A stretch of DNA of 64,000 nucleotides, taken from Fuerstiella sp. (GTDB lineage: Bacteria; Planctomycetota; Planctomycetia; Planctomycetales; Planctomycetaceae). The stretch is from positions 1-64,000 of the forward strand of contig JABABI010000036.1 in NCBI GenBank assembly GCA_014238335.1, read 5' to 3'. Shown here in pieces: positions 62,656-64,000 of this stretch. The first letter of the stretch is position 1. Each line of letters opens with the position of its first letter. A program made the translations under genes and the position numbers. The notes beneath the pieces are model-generated. The model had not been told where the DNA came from. It ran no database searches and was given only the letters and a program-made list of their open reading frames with translations.

Positions 62656-64000
62656 GTGAAACTTCTTTTGCGAAGCGGTCAGGTGTCGTTGAGTTTTGTT
62701 GTCAGCCTGGGGCTGGCAGTCATGGCCAGTGATGATTCTGACGACCGGAATTCGCTGGCTCAGTTTTATGGATTTAACGACGTTGAACTCTTCAAGCTGG
62801 ATGCGCGTTCTTTCAATCTTGCTGCGGGAGACTTTGACAGTGACGGACGGACGGATCTTCTGACGGTGGACAATCGCTCTAGCTGTCTGCGATTTTTTCG
62901 TCAGAAAAAGAACGGTACTCCGACTGCACCAGGTAAGGGGCGTTTCGTTAATGACGTAAAGTCGGATTGGCGGTTCGACGTGCGGCAGATTCCCGTCGAT
63001 AAAGAGGTGGCCGGACTTGTTGCGGCTGATTTTGATAACGATGGCAGACTGGACGTCGCTTATGTGGGGGCACCGGATCGGCTGGTGCTGCGGTATCAGC
63101 CGGAAAAGGAAAAAACGGACTGGAATCGTCGCTGGTCCGTTCGGCTGCCTGAACTCGCTCCCGCCGCGTGGATGATTTCGTCTGGTGACCTCAACGGTGA
63201 TGACCGCACCGATGTTGCGGTTCTGGGCAAGGAATTCACATACGTACTGTATCAGTCAGACGACGGGACCATGGGAACTCCCTCGAAGCTGATTAACACA
63301 TCGGCGCAGTTGTCGTTGCTGCAGATTGCCGACATCGATGGTGACGGTCGCGACGATCTCAGTTATCAGGCAAACGAAGGGTCTGAGCGAGGACTGTGTG
63401 CTCGAATTCAGACCGCCGATGGCAGACTGGGACCGGAAGTTCGTTTCGATCTGAATCAGCCGCGATCAGTCACGCTTTACGATGTCGATCAGTTGCCGGG
63501 CAAGGAAATTCTGACGATTGACAGTCGGACCGGCCGTGTGATTGTTTCCAAAATCCGGAAGGCGGCGGCGGACAAATCTGATCTGCCAACGCGACTTGTT
63601 CAATACGGAATCGGTCCTCCGTCGGGCAGTCGAGGGCGGGCGCTCGCCATTGGAGATGTTGATGGTGATGGACTGCAGGATGTTATCGTCGCAGATCCGG
63701 AGAACGCTCAGGTGTTGTTATACCGTCAGAACGGTGTAGACGGCCTTGACACTGCAGAAACGTACCCTGCTCTGCTGGGAGCGGAAGACATTTGTGCAAC
63801 GGACACAGATGGCGACGGACGTGCAGAAGTTATTCAGATGAGCGACAAGGAGGGTGCTATTGCTGTCAGCCGTTTTGAAGATGGACGGCTGTCCTTTCCG
63901 GCGACGGTAGCCAAGCCACCGAAAGGTCACAAGCTTGCCGCAATCCAAGTGCTCCGCACGGGAGACAGCACTCAGTTGGCCGTCTGTACGACGACCGGAT
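62656..64000 (+). CDS. Exported FG-GAP/VCBS repeat protein (partial)
   Basis: The coding frame opens at GTG 62656 and runs to the right edge with no stop, so at least 448 codons are present and the C-terminus is missing. The N-terminus has a signal peptide (VKLLLRSGQVSLSFVVSLGLAVMAS). Repeats of FG-GAP/VCBS type carry calcium-binding loops: GDFDSDGRTDLL, ADFDNDGRLDVA, GDLNGDDRTDVA, ADIDGDGRDDLS, GDVDGDGLQDVI and TDTDGDGRAEVI, spaced by about 45-75 residues and forming a beta-propeller. A surface or periplasmic role is likely; the specific function is unknown. Confidence 0.88.
   Translation, partial: MKLLLRSGQVSLSFVVSLGLAVMASDDSDDRNSLAQFYGFNDVELFKLDARSFNLAAGDFDSDGRTDLLTVDNRSSCLRFFRQKKNGTPTAPGKGRFVNDVKSDWRFDVRQIPVDKEVAGLVAADFDNDGRLDVAYVGAPDRLVLRYQPEKEKTDWNRRWSVRLPELAPAAWMISSGDLNGDDRTDVAVLGKEFTYVLYQSDDGTMGTPSKLINTSAQLSLLQIADIDGDGRDDLSYQANEGSERGLCARIQTADGRLGPEVRFDLNQPRSVTLYDVDQLPGKEILTIDSRTGRVIVSKIRKAAADKSDLPTRLVQYGIGPPSGSRGRALAIGDVDGDGLQDVIVADPENAQVLLYRQNGVDGLDTAETYPALLGAEDICATDTDGDGRAEVIQMSDKEGAIAVSRFEDGRLSFPATVAKPPKGHKLAAIQVLRTGDSTQLAVCTTTG

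Overview
The window looks like a chromosomal segment of a marine-type planctomycete (phylum Planctomycetota, probably Pirellulales/Planctomycetales). The grounds are gene families typical of that phylum: a PSCyt1/DUF1549/DUF1553 protein, a DUF1501 protein, three sulfatases, PQQ-like beta-propellers with the DWPQWRGPGRDG start, an FG-GAP/VCBS protein, a secreted repeat protein with an LExRvLL-type N-terminus, and a kinase/receiver hybrid remnant. Base composition is moderately GC-rich throughout, genes are loosely spaced on both strands, and I saw no rRNA, tRNA or CRISPR array.

Left part (1-8.5 kb): a secreted PQQ-like propeller interrupted by EF-hands, a decayed kinase/receiver/Hpt hybrid gene, a 1022-residue planctomycete cytochrome protein, a small VOC protein and a C45-type acyltransferase/hydrolase. 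From 15.7 down to 8.85 kb on the minus strand lies the most striking locus, a four-gene operon: CBS-like/GGDEF diguanylate cyclase, FHA-EAL protein, winged-helix AAA ATPase, and a Ser/Thr kinase fused to a tubulin/FtsZ-like GTPase domain. A 26-bp near-perfect palindrome sits just upstream of it. I propose this as a candidate undescribed c-di-GMP/phosphorylation/cytoskeletal signalling system.

Centre (16-36.6 kb): a secreted unknown, leucyl aminopeptidase, iron alcohol dehydrogenase, then a plus-strand run of PQQ-like protein, HemN-like radical SAM enzyme, chorismate-lyase-like protein and flavin-dependent halogenase-like oxidoreductase. This run ends in a 15-bp-stem bidirectional terminator and may be a small phenolic biosynthetic cluster. 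After it come DUF309, an ArsM-like methyltransferase, DUF167, a sulfatase, an IS3-type transposase remnant, an M24 peptidase, a class IV aminotransferase, glutamine-dependent NAD synthetase, a small unknown and DUF1501.

Right part (36.9-64 kb): a DUF368 (PopT-type) membrane protein, a membrane-anchored C39-like protein, a five-gene minus-strand operon encoding an Opp/Dpp-type ABC transporter without a binding protein plus an amino-acid-kinase protein, a sulfatase-PhoD fusion, a divergent sulfatase, a secreted repeat protein, a small exported protein, a cysE/cystathionine-synthase pair, a Gfo/Idh/MocA oxidoreductase, a PilZ protein (a possible c-di-GMP receptor), a class I aminotransferase, an RsmC-like rRNA methyltransferase, a secreted alpha/beta hydrolase, a long hairpin, and an FG-GAP protein cut by the right edge.

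All identities come from reading motifs in the translated sequence; no database search was run.
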